Assembly: GCA_023151315.1 (NCBI GenBank)
Contig: JAKLJE010000011.1
Coordinates: 103,201-149,558, forward strand
DNA length: 46,358 nt
Source: Bacteroidia bacterium
GTDB lineage: Bacteria; Bacteroidota; Bacteroidia; Palsa-965
Reading direction: 5' to 3'
Shown here: positions 24,804 through 33,325 of the stretch, piece after piece
Position numbering within the stretch: the stretch's first letter is position 1
Layout of the letters: every line of letters starts with the position of its first letter
Notes under the pieces: model-generated
Database searches by the model: none
What the model was told of the DNA's origin: nothing
What the model saw: only the letters and a program-made list of their open reading frames with translations
Made by a program: the position numbers and the translations under genes

Positions 24804-27209
24804 TTATTTGCCTCTCGATTTCTTCTTTTCTTCTGAACTGCCATACGAACCGTAACTGCCGTATGAGCCATAACCTCCGCCATAACTGCCGTAACCGCTG
24901 CCATAACCATAACGATAACCGCTATAATAATAACGGGAACGCTTACGTTTCACGTAGTTGAGTACGAAGCTGACATTCGGAATTTTGCTTTCAGAGAACA
25001 GGCCGAGCACACGCTTGAGAATAGTTCGGTAACTCATTTTTGTACTCAACACAAACAGTGTGCAGTCGGCTTTTTTCATTAATACCAATGCATCAGAAAT
25101 CAAACCGATCGGCGGAGTATCAATTACCGTAAAATCATAATGTTGTTTGCAATACTCCAATACTTCTTCAAGACGAGGTGAGACAATAATTTCAGATGGA
25201 TTCGGAGGAAGCGGCCCTGACAAAATCACATCCAGATTCTCGATGGATGTAGGTAAAATCGCATCTTCAATTTTGCATTTCCCGATGGCAATCGTACTAA
25301 AGCCGGTTGCACTGGTCATGTTCAAACCTTTCTGAACTCTTGGCTTATGTAAATCAAGTTCCAGAAGCACTACCCGCTTTCCGCCCTTAGCAAGAATTGC
25401 TGCAAGGTTGATTGAGCAAAACGTTTTGCCTTCTCCGGGGCTGTTAGATGTTATAATAATGCGGCCACCATTGTGATCATGCAACATATATTGCAGATTC
25501 GTACGGATTGTACGGAATGATTCCGAAATGAAAGATTTAGGATCAACATCAACAACAATTCGCAAATCATCAGGACTCTTATACTGCGGAATTTCACCTG
25601 CAATCGGCAATCCCGTCATTGTGCGCAGTTCTTCAGAGGATTCAATTCTTTCAAATAACAACACGCGTGTTACAATGATCAGCGCAGCTAAAAGCAATGC
25701 CGCGGCCAGAAAATAATACAGGATGTTCTTTCTGTTCGGCTCCACTATCCCTTGTGATCGCGCCTTCTCAATTACCTTAGTTTCCGGTAAAATACTTGCA
25801 CGAGCAATCACCGTATTCGCTTTACGTTGCAAAAGGAACAGGTACATATTCTCGTTTACTTTCAGCTTACGTGTAATGTTGATTAAACCACGCTGCTTCA
25901 GAGGTAGAGTCTGAATATTACTCTGAGCAGTATCAATCTGCTTGTCTACATTACGAATACTGTTCCCGATTGCATTTCTGTTGTTGCTGATGTAAACCAA
26001 CATGTCGTTTTTGAGGCGATCAATCGATTGGCGCAGCAATACCATTTCCGGGTTTTCCTCTGTACCGCGTGACTGGAAGTCAACGTAAGTAACTTGCTTT
26101 TCATAAAGTTCGGATACGCAGCGATCGAGAAACGGATCACCATAAGAGAAATACGCTGAGGGAGGGAGAAATTGCGGATCCTTGTTATCACGGATATAAG
26201 ATTCCAAATCATTCAGAGCTGCTGTCTGCATTTGCAGACTCCTTTTTCTGGAATCGAATCCGATGTATTGCTGAAAATATTGTTCTCCTTCTCTTTCAAG
26301 ATCAAACACACCTTCATCCTCTCTGAATTCCTGTAAAGTATCTTCAATCATATTCAGTGTTCCCGCAACTTCAGCAAGCTGACGATCGATGAAGTACAAT
26401 GTATTCTGGTTCAATTCCAATCGCTGTAATATTGAATTTTCAATATAAACCTGAACCAAAGTATCGAGGAACATAACCGCTCTTCCCGGAATAACGTCCT
26501 TCACGGAAATCTCAAGAATATTCGTGTATTCAGGCGACTCCACTTTCATATTCGCTTGAAAATTCTTGACCAGAAAATCCGTTGAGTGAACCTGAAACAG
26601 ATAATCCGTCACTTTCATTGCGTTGGACTTGTTCGCCGTCAAGGTACCTCTCGGAACAACTTTAAGGCTGAAATCTGATGTTACAATCTCCTTGCCGAAT
26701 GAACCTTTAACTACGACATTCTTATCATTCTTGACGTATGTTATTGCGAATGTGGATGAGCTGAGAAACTTGATATCCATTTTCTGCTCATAGAGATCTG
26801 AACTGATGGAATTCACCTTTACGATGAATGGTGCCGTTCGGAAAATTTCCTCTGTTCGGACGCGTCCGACAAGAAAATACGAAACATCAAAATCCAGGCG
26901 GTTAATTGCTTTTCTGATCAGATCGTAAGAAAGAATTATTCGCTTTTCATTACTGTTGTCGATGTACGTTTTTGAAGTATTTCCGTAATAAGAATTATCA
27001 GAAATAACCGCCCCGGGATTAATCTGATCATTCGACTTCAGGAGAATCTGGGTTTTGGCGGCATAAATACTCGTTAGCCTGTAAGTATAAAATGTTCCGA
27101 CTCCGTACGCGGCCAACAGAAGCAGCACCGGTATATACCAGTTCTTTCTGACCACGGACAAGGCCCGGACAACATCTTTCTCACTAACGAATGTATCTGA
27201 TACAGCCAT
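24804..27209 (-). CDS. wzc: Wzc-type polysaccharide co-polymerase / BY-kinase
   Basis: This 801-residue protein combines a Wzz-like domain with a bacterial tyrosine kinase. Membrane segments are at about 25-43 and 496-516, with a large periplasmic region between them containing coiled-coil-like stretches (about 280-460). The kinase domain has Walker A SNSPGEGKT (588-596), Walker A' VVLLELDLHKP with Asp619, and Walker B FTVIDTPP with Asp697. The tail is striking: Tyr760-762, 765, 767, 769, 773, 776, 780, 783, 786 and 789, twelve tyrosines in 30 residues in a Gly/Ser background, then a basic end. Autophosphorylation of such clusters is known to cycle polymerisation. It is the first gene of the minus-strand run, so its promoter probably drives the locus. 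Confidence 0.93.
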   Translation of the reverse strand: MAVSDTFVSEKDVVRALSVVRKNWYIPVLLLLAAYGVGTFYTYRLTSIYAAKTQILLKSNDQINPGAVISDNSYYGNTSKTYIDNSNEKRIILSYDLIRKAINRLDFDVSYFLVGRVRTEEIFRTAPFIVKVNSISSDLYEQKMDIKFLSSSTFAITYVKNDKNVVVKGSFGKEIVTSDFSLKVVPRGTLTANKSNAMKVTDYLFQVHSTDFLVKNFQANMKVESPEYTNILEISVKDVIPGRAVMFLDTLVQVYIENSILQRLELNQNTLYFIDRQLAEVAGTLNMIEDTLQEFREDEGVFDLEREGEQYFQQYIGFDSRKRSLQMQTAALNDLESYIRDNKDPQFLPPSAYFSYGDPFLDRCVSELYEKQVTYVDFQSRGTEENPEMVLLRQSIDRLKNDMLVYISNNRNAIGNSIRNVDKQIDTAQSNIQTLPLKQRGLINITRKLKVNENMYLFLLQRKANTVIARASILPETKVIEKARSQGIVEPNRKNILYYFLAAALLLAALIIVTRVLLFERIESSEELRTMTGLPIAGEIPQYKSPDDLRIVVDVDPKSFISESFRTIRTNLQYMLHDHNGGRIIITSNSPGEGKTFCSINLAAILAKGGKRVVLLELDLHKPRVQKGLNMTSATGFSTIAIGKCKIEDAILPTSIENLDVILSGPLPPNPSEIIVSPRLEEVLEYCKQHYDFTVIDTPPIGLISDALVLMKKADCTLFVLSTKMSYRTILKRVLGLFSESKIPNVSFVLNYVKRKRSRYYYSGYRYGYGSGYGSYGGGYGSYGSYGSYGSSEEKKKSRGK

Positions 27210-27240
27210 AATTCGGTGAAATTACGTAAAATTCAGGGAA

Positions 27241-27264
27241 TGGTATAGTTGCACAATAATACCA
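27241..27264. promoter_or_regulatory. Interrupted palindrome upstream of wzc
   Basis: The 24-bp stretch reads TGGTAT, two bases, TTG, two bases, CAA, two bases, ATACCA, so 18 of 24 positions are symmetric. It sits 32 nt upstream of the wzc ATG in the divergent spacer 27210-27431. A near-consensus minus-strand -7 box (TATTATTG, 27261-27254) lies inside it. A dimeric repressor or activator binding here could control the whole polysaccharide run; this is inference from symmetry and position. Confidence 0.5.
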
Positions 27265-27347
27265 TCCAAACAAAATCCGGTGCGTAGCGGTGAAATTCAG
27301 CCCTAAAGTTCATTGAAACCCCAGTTGAAAATTATTGAGGAACGGAA

Positions 27348-27363
27348 GGTTTCATTTGAAACC
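27348..27363. promoter_or_regulatory. Palindrome GGTTTCA-TT-TGAAACC overlapping the -33 region
   Basis: A perfect 7-bp inverted repeat with a 2-nt centre lies over the TTG (27356-27358) that would be the -33 element of the plus-strand promoter. A further half-site TGAAACC is at 27314-27320, 43 bp away (about four helical turns). This arrangement is what an operator for the T9SS/exosortase genes would look like. Confidence 0.5.
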
Positions 27364-27389
27364 AATTACGACCATAAAACGTATATTTG
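27356..27389 (+). promoter_or_regulatory. Bacteroidota-type promoter for the T9SS/exosortase genes
   Basis: TTG at 27356-27358 and TATATTTG at 27382-27389 are separated by 23 nt, which fits the TTG-N(17-23)-TAnnTTTG consensus at its upper limit. The -7 box ends 42 nt before the ATG at 27432. It is the only good match on this strand in the divergent spacer. Confidence 0.6.
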
Positions 27390-27431
27390 TAATCAGAGAA
27401 AGTTCCATCTTTACCCTAAGCCAATTTTTCG

Positions 27432-30065
27432 ATGCGTAAATTATTACTCTCGTCAGTCTTTTTTTGCCTTGGAGTCGCGCTGAGCGCAGCTACATTCACA
27501 TCTCAGGCTTCATCAAGTTGGTCAACACCTGCAACGTGGTCAGTTGTTGGAGCAGATGCTGATGGCATCCCTGATTTGAATGACGACGTATTCATTACTC
27601 CAGGTTTCACGGTAACGCTTACTACTGCTAATAACAGTTGCCGCGATTTCAATATTTCCGGTGGCGGCTTGGTACTTGCAAGTAAAACCTTGCGTTTCTA
27701 CGGAAACTGCACAAAGACAGGCGGATCAATTACCGGTACGGGAACATGGAACTTCTACGCGAATCCGGGCATTATCACCGGAACGTTTACGAATTCAGGA
27801 CTTTGGTACTTCACTGCCAATTCCAATACAACAATTGCGGCAGGGTCTGTTGTTCAGAAAGCCTATGGAGTGGTTTTACTTTCAGGTGCGGTGGTTACAA
27901 ACAATGGTAACTTCCGTATGACCAGTGGCGGAATCAGTTTCAATTCCAGCACTACTCAATGGATCAATGCCGTGAACAGCAATTTGCAGGTCAGCGGTAA
28001 CATTACCGGAGGCGGTACACTCAACTGCAGTGCAAACCCGAATACCGTGATTTACAACGGAAGTGCGGTTACTTCAATCCGTTCGCAAACTTATCACAAC
28101 CTTACAATTCAGAACACCAGCGCAACTGTTCCTGCATTGGCAGGTGCTGTTACTGTGAATGGGAATATGTTGTTGACATCCACAACACTGAACTGGAATT
28201 CAAACACAATTACACTTGCAGGCAACTGGACAAATAATGCAAACACAACCGGCCAGAATATCGGTCTGCTCAATTGCACCGGAAGCGGAACTCAGACTAT
28301 CAGCCGTGGCGCAGGCAATACTGAAACATTCAACACAGTTGATCTGAATGGTACCGGAACATTTTTACTTGCAGATTCACTGAATTTGCTCGGTTCTCTG
28401 AACATCAATGGCGGCACTTTCGATGTAAGCTCATCTAACTACAATGTGCATATTGACGGAGACATGGTCAACAGTGCAGGCTTCAACGCACGCCAAGGAA
28501 CTTTCTTTTTTGATGGTACTAATCCACAGACAATTGATGGTTTTGCTACAACAGCATTTTATAATCTTACGATCAATAACGCGGCCGGTGTATCCGCTAA
28601 TTTCACAAAACAGATAACGAACATATTAAACGTAGTTACGGGGGCCTTCGGACCATCTATGTTCGGAACGGTGCAGCTAACTGTAACCAATGCCACAACT
28701 TATGCGCGTATCGCGCCACTTGGTGCCGGAGCATCGCTTACAGGAAATACATGGGAAGTTCAATCGTATGTTAATGGTCCCGCAACTGCATATTGGCAAT
28801 ATTGCTCCGCACCAACAAGCGGTACAACACTTCAGGATTGGGATGGAGATACCCGTTTTTATATGAGCGGCATTGGTGGCAACGACGGTAATGCATGTTG
28901 CCCGGTTTTCTATTCAGTTAGAACTTATGCAGAGCCAACGAACACGTACACTAACATTACAAACATCAATACAGCATTAACACCGGGGCGCGGTTTCATG
29001 ATCTGGATGGCCGATAACCGCTTCTCATTGACGGCTCCGCTCATTTACGACACGCGCGGAACTCCGAATCAGGGCAATGTAAACCGCGCGATTACCGCTG
29101 GTGGTTCTGGTGGTGGCTATAACCTCGTTGGAAACCCATATGCGTGTCCGATCGACTATTCAACTGTTGTTGCTACATCAGGGAATCTGAATGCTAACTT
29201 CCTGGTTCTGCAGGAAAACGGCACTTACCTCACAAGTCCTAATGGCGGCGTAATTCCTCCGGGACAAGGTTTCCTTTGTGCTGCAACATCTTCCGGAAAC
29301 ATCCAATTTACAGAGGCAGCGAAGAACATTACCAGTACGCCAAGTGTTATCCGAATGATTCCTGAAAATCAAATCAAGATTAAGGCAGGCAATGATGTGA
29401 ATGGCTTAGGCGAGGAAGTTGTTATTCAGCTCAACCAGACAGGTAGTGAAACGTTTGACCCGTACATTGATCTTCCGTACATCGCATCTCCTTACGAAAA
29501 TGCTACTCACCTGTGGACTTCCAACTCTACAGATGATCGCTTTATTCTGAATCATACTTCATCAGTTGAAGATCATCTGATGATTCCGTTCACTGTAGTA
29601 AGCTCAACCATCGGAGTGCAGTCACTTACATTCAAAGATCTCAACTCTGTTACAGCATACAATTGTGCATGGCTTGAAGACACACAGAACGGTCAGCGTA
29701 TTAACCTGAACATGAACGACACTTATTCGTTCGAAGAAGCGGAATTGGGCGTAGAGCACAAGTTCGTATTGCACTTCGAACGTACGAACGATTGCGAAAT
29801 GGATCTGCAGCGCGTTGACCCTTCGCTCGAGGCGCAGACTTCTGTATACGTAAATTCAGGTAATGTTTATGCTCAATTCGGATTTGCTGAAGAATCAATG
29901 GTAACTATCAGCATGTACGACATGAATGGTCGCGCAGTAATGGGCGAGACCAACATGAGCGTTTCGAACCAGACTGTGCCGTTGACCGCACCGGACGCAC
30001 ACGGCATTTATATTGTTCGTATTGTTAAAGACGGCGAAGCCGTTAGTAAGAAATTCTATTATTAA
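27432..30065 (+). CDS. T9SS cargo: secreted adhesin-like protein with C-terminal sorting domain
   Basis: This 877-residue protein starts with a signal peptide (about 1-19, ending ALSAA). Residues 25-110 resemble a G8-like domain (SSSWSTPATW, then PDLNDDVFITPGFTVTL). The next few hundred residues are Asn/Thr/Gly-rich repeats that suggest a beta-helix or beta-solenoid; a Cys pair occurs in NDGNACCPVFYS. The last 80 residues are a type A T9SS sorting domain: ITISMYDMNG-like turn, then GIYIVRIVKDGEAVSKKFYY. The protein is therefore likely exported by the T9SS and anchored to or released from the surface. The downstream exosortase genes begin 12 nt after its stop, so they are probably co-transcribed. 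Confidence 0.88.
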   Translation: MRKLLLSSVFFCLGVALSAATFTSQASSSWSTPATWSVVGADADGIPDLNDDVFITPGFTVTLTTANNSCRDFNISGGGLVLASKTLRFYGNCTKTGGSITGTGTWNFYANPGIITGTFTNSGLWYFTANSNTTIAAGSVVQKAYGVVLLSGAVVTNNGNFRMTSGGISFNSSTTQWINAVNSNLQVSGNITGGGTLNCSANPNTVIYNGSAVTSIRSQTYHNLTIQNTSATVPALAGAVTVNGNMLLTSTTLNWNSNTITLAGNWTNNANTTGQNIGLLNCTGSGTQTISRGAGNTETFNTVDLNGTGTFLLADSLNLLGSLNINGGTFDVSSSNYNVHIDGDMVNSAGFNARQGTFFFDGTNPQTIDGFATTAFYNLTINNAAGVSANFTKQITNILNVVTGAFGPSMFGTVQLTVTNATTYARIAPLGAGASLTGNTWEVQSYVNGPATAYWQYCSAPTSGTTLQDWDGDTRFYMSGIGGNDGNACCPVFYSVRTYAEPTNTYTNITNINTALTPGRGFMIWMADNRFSLTAPLIYDTRGTPNQGNVNRAITAGGSGGGYNLVGNPYACPIDYSTVVATSGNLNANFLVLQENGTYLTSPNGGVIPPGQGFLCAATSSGNIQFTEAAKNITSTPSVIRMIPENQIKIKAGNDVNGLGEEVVIQLNQTGSETFDPYIDLPYIASPYENATHLWTSNSTDDRFILNHTSSVEDHLMIPFTVVSSTIGVQSLTFKDLNSVTAYNCAWLEDTQNGQRINLNMNDTYSFEEAELGVEHKFVLHFERTNDCEMDLQRVDPSLEAQTSVYVNSGNVYAQFGFAEESMVTISMYDMNGRAVMGETNMSVSNQTVPLTAPDAHGIYIVRIVKDGEAVSKKFYY

Positions 30066-30077
30066 TCACGGGCTCAG

Positions 30078-30308
30078 ATGACCAAATTACAATATCAGAT
30101 TCTCGCATCACTTGTACTGCTCCTGATTGTAGGTGTGGCAACATTACACGCTCAACCGCCGCCACCTCCACCACCACCTGGAGATCCGCCATGCTGGCCA
30201 CCTCCATGTATTCCTGTTGACGGAGGAATTGTTTTCGCTGTGGGAGCTGCTGCTGTATTCGGTGGCAAGAAACTCTACAATTCCCTGAAGAAAGACAAAG
30301 GGGAATAA
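30078..30308 (+). CDS. Small exosortase-substrate-like protein (PID-CTERM-like tail)
   Basis: The 76-residue protein has the three-part layout of a sorting-tag protein. An N-terminal signal peptide (about 1-25, LLLIVGVATLHA) is followed by eight consecutive prolines (27-34) and a P/C-rich linker with Cys39 and Cys44. The end has IPVDGG (45-50), a short hydrophobic helix (about 50-63) and a KK-rich end (KKLYNSLKKDKGE). Such tails in Bacteroidota are read by exosortases, with the P-V/I-D-G motif in the role played by PEP in Gram-negative PEP-CTERM proteins. It lies 3 nt upstream of the exosortase gene, making it the obvious dedicated substrate. The function of its mature part is unknown. Confidence 0.8.
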   Translation: MTKLQYQILASLVLLLIVGVATLHAQPPPPPPPPGDPPCWPPPCIPVDGGIVFAVGAAAVFGGKKLYNSLKKDKGE

Positions 30309-30311
30309 TCC

Positions 30312-30851
30312 ATGAAAATTGAAGAGCGCGAAAAAAAACTGATTCGCTTTCTTGGGCTTTTTATCGGTTTGTATCTCGTTTGGATGATGCTTTACCATTG
30401 GCTGATTCATCCATGGGGCAAGCTCGACACCCTTGTGATTAATGATTCATCATTGTGGGCAATGTGGGTCCTCGAATTTCTGGGGTTTGATACCTTTCAG
30501 GGCGATCACGAAACAATTCGAACTATAGGAATTCAGGGTACACACGGCCTCTGGATCGGTGATCCGTGTAACGGTCTTACATTATTTGCACTTTTCAGTT
30601 TGTTCGTTGCAGCTTACCCCGGCAAATGGAAGCATAAACTCTGGTTCATCCCCGTGGGAATAACATTGATCCATTTCATGAACATACTCCGGATTACCGC
30701 ACTGTGCATTGTCACACTGAAAGCTCCGGAATGGCTGGACTTCAATCACACTTACTTGTTCCAGACGTTGATGTACCTCTTTATTTTCTTCCTGTGGTAC
30801 ATCTGGATCAGGAAGTTCAATTCTGACAAGGTAAATGAACAGAAATCGTAA
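30312..30851 (+). CDS. Exosortase family transpeptidase-like membrane protein
   Basis: This 179-residue integral membrane protein has the exosortase/archaeosortase signature in the expected order: Cys86 in GDPCNGL, Arg127 in NILRIT and His146 in FNHTYLFQ. About four to five hydrophobic segments surround them. The length matches the short Bacteroidota exosortases rather than the larger XrtA type. It should cut the C-terminal tag of the adjacent 76-residue protein at the outer face of the inner membrane and pass it to a new carrier. The gene follows the substrate gene by 3 nt and overlaps its partner by 17 nt. The subtype (for example XrtF, XrtN or XrtX) cannot be fixed from sequence alone. Confidence 0.87.
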   Translation: MKIEEREKKLIRFLGLFIGLYLVWMMLYHWLIHPWGKLDTLVINDSSLWAMWVLEFLGFDTFQGDHETIRTIGIQGTHGLWIGDPCNGLTLFALFSLFVAAYPGKWKHKLWFIPVGITLIHFMNILRITALCIVTLKAPEWLDFNHTYLFQTLMYLFIFFLWYIWIRKFNSDKVNEQKS

Positions 30852-31299
30852 GCTGCTGATTGCGGTTCTCGCAATTCTGTTCATACTCACCGGCTTCTTC
30901 AGAGAGTTTGTGTTTCTTAACGTCAATGAACAGATGCGGGTAACCTATTACCACTCACCAGATCCGCATGTTGATCCGATGATGCAATGGTTAGGCGCGT
31001 TCAGTTATACAACACTGTACTACATGAAATGGATTCTCACGTTGGGCTTCACAGTTATTTTTGCTTTGTTTGCCGCCTTCATTGTTCAGACAATATTCCG
31101 TGATAAGAGGCTCGTCCGGATATCATTAGTGGCATATTTTGTTGTCTTCTTTACATCATTCCTGTTCTTTCTGTCAGGCGCACTTTCTGGAAATCCTGAA
31201 ACAACGTATGCCATAGCACGATTCCTTGCCGGAATCATTGAATCACCGGCAATGCTGATAATTCTCGTGGGAGCGTTCACAATTATCCGACGCAACTGA
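30835..31299 (+). CDS. Exosortase-associated four-helix membrane protein
   Basis: The 154-residue protein has four clear hydrophobic segments (about 7-25, 64-86, 94-116 and 130-150). Between the first two is a loop containing FFREFVFLNVNEQ and HSPDPHVDPMMQWLG, with several Arg, Asp and His residues likely at the periplasmic face. Small membrane proteins of this shape are a standing companion of Bacteroidota exosortases, so a role in assembling or substrate-feeding the exosortase is likely. No enzymatic motif is visible. The ATG at 30835 overlaps the exosortase gene by 17 nt, so the two proteins are almost surely made together. Confidence 0.8.
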   Translation: MNRNRKLLIAVLAILFILTGFFREFVFLNVNEQMRVTYYHSPDPHVDPMMQWLGAFSYTTLYYMKWILTLGFTVIFALFAAFIVQTIFRDKRLVRISLVAYFVVFFTSFLFFLSGALSGNPETTYAIARFLAGIIESPAMLIILVGAFTIIRRN

Positions 31300-31311
31300 T
31301 TAGAGAATATT

Positions 31312-31319
31312 TACTTTTG
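31312..31319 (+). promoter_or_regulatory. -7 box for glyA
   Basis: TACTTTTG is an exact match to TAnnTTTG, 20 nt before the glyA ATG at 31340 and only 12 nt after the end of the exosortase partner gene. I see no clear -33 TTG, so the box is supported mainly by position and by the same sequence recurring at 41089. Confidence 0.5.
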
Positions 31320-31339
31320 TGGCGTTAATTCAAATCGCC

Positions 31340-32614
31340 ATGAAAAAAGACACTGCCATTTTCAAACTCATTACCGAAGAACATCACCGTCAAAAAAACG
31401 GAATTGAACTGATTGCTTCCGAAAATTTCGTCAGCGATCAGGTAATGAAAGCGATGGGCTCTGTGCTTACTAACAAATACGCAGAAGGCTTGCCGGGAAA
31501 ACGTTACTACGGCGGATGTGAAGTTGTGGATCAGGTTGAAGAACTCGCGATCTCCAGAGCAAAACAGCTCTTCAATGCGGAATGGGTGAATGTTCAGCCG
31601 CATTCCGGAGCACAAGCCAATGCAGCGGTAATGCTGGCCTGTCTGAATCCGGGAGATACAATCCTCGGTTTCGATCTTTCTCACGGTGGACATTTAACGC
31701 ACGGTTCTCCGGTTAACTTTTCAGGAAAACTTTATCGTCCGACTTTCTACGGAGTTGACAAGAAAACCGGACGCATTGATTACGACGCGGTAGAAGCAAC
31801 AGCGAAGAAAGAAAAACCGAAACTGATTATCTGCGGTGCGTCTGCATATTCCCGCGATTGGGATTACGTGCGTTTGAGAAAAATCGCTGACAAAGTAGGT
31901 GCGTTGTTGATGGCAGATATTTCACACCCTGCAGGATTAATCGCTCGCGGGATCCTGAATGATCCGCTTCCGCATTGTCATATCGTTACAACTACTACTC
32001 ATAAAACACTTCGTGGCCCTCGCGGAGGAATGATCATGATGGGCAAAGACTTCCCAAATCCATGGGGACTGAAAACTCCGAAAGGAGAAGTGAAGATGAT
32101 GTCTGCCGTCCTTGACGGAGCAGTTTTCCCGGGAACGCAGGGCGGACCTCTTGAGCACGTAATTGCAGCGAAGGCTGTGGCATACGGTGAAGCATTGTCG
32201 GATGAATTCATGAAGTACGCATTGCAGGTAGTGAAGAATGCGAAAGTGCTGTCGGAAGAACTGATGAAACGCGGTTACAATATCGTTTCAGGAGGAACAG
32301 AGAATCACAGTATGCTCATCGATCTGCGTAATAAAAACATCACCGGAAAACAGGCTGAAAATGCACTGGTTCGTGCAGACATCACCGTTAACAAGAACAT
32401 GGTTCCGTTCGATGATAAATCACCATTCGTTACTTCAGGTATCCGAATTGGTACTGCAGCGATTACAACACGCGGACTGAAAGAAAAGCAGATTCCTAAA
32501 ATCGCTGAGCTGATCGATACTGTATTGAGCAATCACGAAAACGAAAAGAAGATTCTTGCAGTGAAAAAGCAGGTGAATACCATGATGAAGAAGTATCAAC
32601 TCTTCGCAAAGTAA
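31340..32614 (+). CDS. glyA: Serine hydroxymethyltransferase
   Basis: This 424-residue enzyme interconverts serine and glycine, charging tetrahydrofolate with a one-carbon unit. Signature segments are IELIASENF (22-30), [13 protein letters not shown] (47-59), HSGAQAN (88-94), [10 protein letters not shown] and [13 protein letters not shown], in which Lys222 holds PLP. The length is normal for the family. The ATG at 31340 is preferred; a GTG at 31319 would add seven residues without conserved content. It is likely transcribed from its own promoter just downstream of the exosortase genes. Its stop abuts the stop of the convergent minus-strand operon with no spacer. Confidence 0.97.
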   Translation: MKKDTAIFKLITEEHHRQKNGIELIASENFVSDQVMKAMGSVLTNKYAEGLPGKRYYGGCEVVDQVEELAISRAKQLFNAEWVNVQPHSGAQANAAVMLACLNPGDTILGFDLSHGGHLTHGSPVNFSGKLYRPTFYGVDKKTGRIDYDAVEATAKKEKPKLIICGASAYSRDWDYVRLRKIADKVGALLMADISHPAGLIARGILNDPLPHCHIVTTTTHKTLRGPRGGMIMMGKDFPNPWGLKTPKGEVKMMSAVLDGAVFPGTQGGPLEHVIAAKAVAYGEALSDEFMKYALQVVKNAKVLSEELMKRGYNIVSGGTENHSMLIDLRNKNITGKQAENALVRADITVNKNMVPFDDKSPFVTSGIRIGTAAITTRGLKEKQIPKIAELIDTVLSNHENEKKILAVKKQVNTMMKKYQLFAK

Positions 32615-33325
32615 TCACTCAACTACTTTGAGCGGAGACCGCTGTTCGCTTTCATCACGTATAGCGTAAACCGTGACAGTTACTGTACAGTTTACCTGGC
32701 GCTGTTTCCCATCTTCACGTACTATCCAAACACCCGGATACCAGATCCACAATCGGCGCATGTGCGGAATAAGATTCCTTTGTAATCGCTGCGCAGAAGT
32801 ATCATTGACGGCAACAGGAGAAGGGCGCATTTCCACGTGACCGTTGCGATTTACTTCATAAATGAAAACAGCACTGTCTATTACTGCTGTGTCGCTCCAG
32901 AGGAAGTAATGTTCATATTGATTCAGCCATGATTCCCAGTCGTAATCTTCGGCAGGACGATCATTCTTTCTCTTATACAAAATCATGAAACTGCTGTCCT
33001 GAAGAGAATTCAAAGTGTCATCACCCTTCTTCGGCAGTGTTACCGGTTGCGGCGGATACAGATTCTGTTTCTCGTGAGCCATTTGCATTGCTTCACGATT
33101 ATATTTTCGTTTGCCGAAAAAATGTGAAGCAAAACCCAACTTCCGTCCCGGCGAATACTGATAACTGAGTTGAACTTTATAAGAAGAGGGAACCGGCGGT
33201 CGGCGCACTTTCATTACACCTGGAGTAACACTGTCCTGTTGCTGAGCTGATACCAATAACGGAGTGAACGTTATGTAAACGCACAATGTGAAAACCAACT
33301 GCGTTATACGAAGTGTTCGGCTCAT
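32615..33325 (-). CDS. Secreted hypothetical protein, paralogue B of the ECF operon
   Basis: The 236-residue protein begins with a signal peptide (about 1-27, ending LLVSAQ). The mature part starts with a VTPGVMKVRRPPVPSSYKV segment that matches a PGVITVRKP segment in the neighbouring 250-residue protein. Further along both share a DTA-x-ID strand, a NG turn and an R-x-S-P-x-A-x-N region, and a W-x-P/G-like stretch. The two are therefore diverged duplicates. I do not recognise a family; the layout (short exported domain, beta-rich) could suit an envelope or TonB-C-like role, but this is a guess. It overlaps the upstream gene by 4 nt and ends against glyA. Confidence 0.75.
   Translation of the reverse strand: MSRTLRITQLVFTLCVYITFTPLLVSAQQQDSVTPGVMKVRRPPVPSSYKVQLSYQYSPGRKLGFASHFFGKRKYNREAMQMAHEKQNLYPPQPVTLPKKGDDTLNSLQDSSFMILYKRKNDRPAEDYDWESWLNQYEHYFLWSDTAVIDSAVFIYEVNRNGHVEMRPSPVAVNDTSAQRLQRNLIPHMRRLWIWYPGVWIVREDGKQRQVNCTVTVTVYAIRDESEQRSPLKVVE

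Noticed and set aside
24820-24945. Tandem-like DNA repeats near the wzc 3' end
   Set aside because: They are explained by the Gly/Ser/Tyr codons of the kinase tail; they are not an insertion element or CRISPR array.
32612-32634. Small CTCAA/TTGAG hairpin at the glyA convergent junction
   Set aside because: It is only a 5-bp stem, lies inside coding sequence of the minus-strand gene and has no T-run, so it is not a credible terminator.
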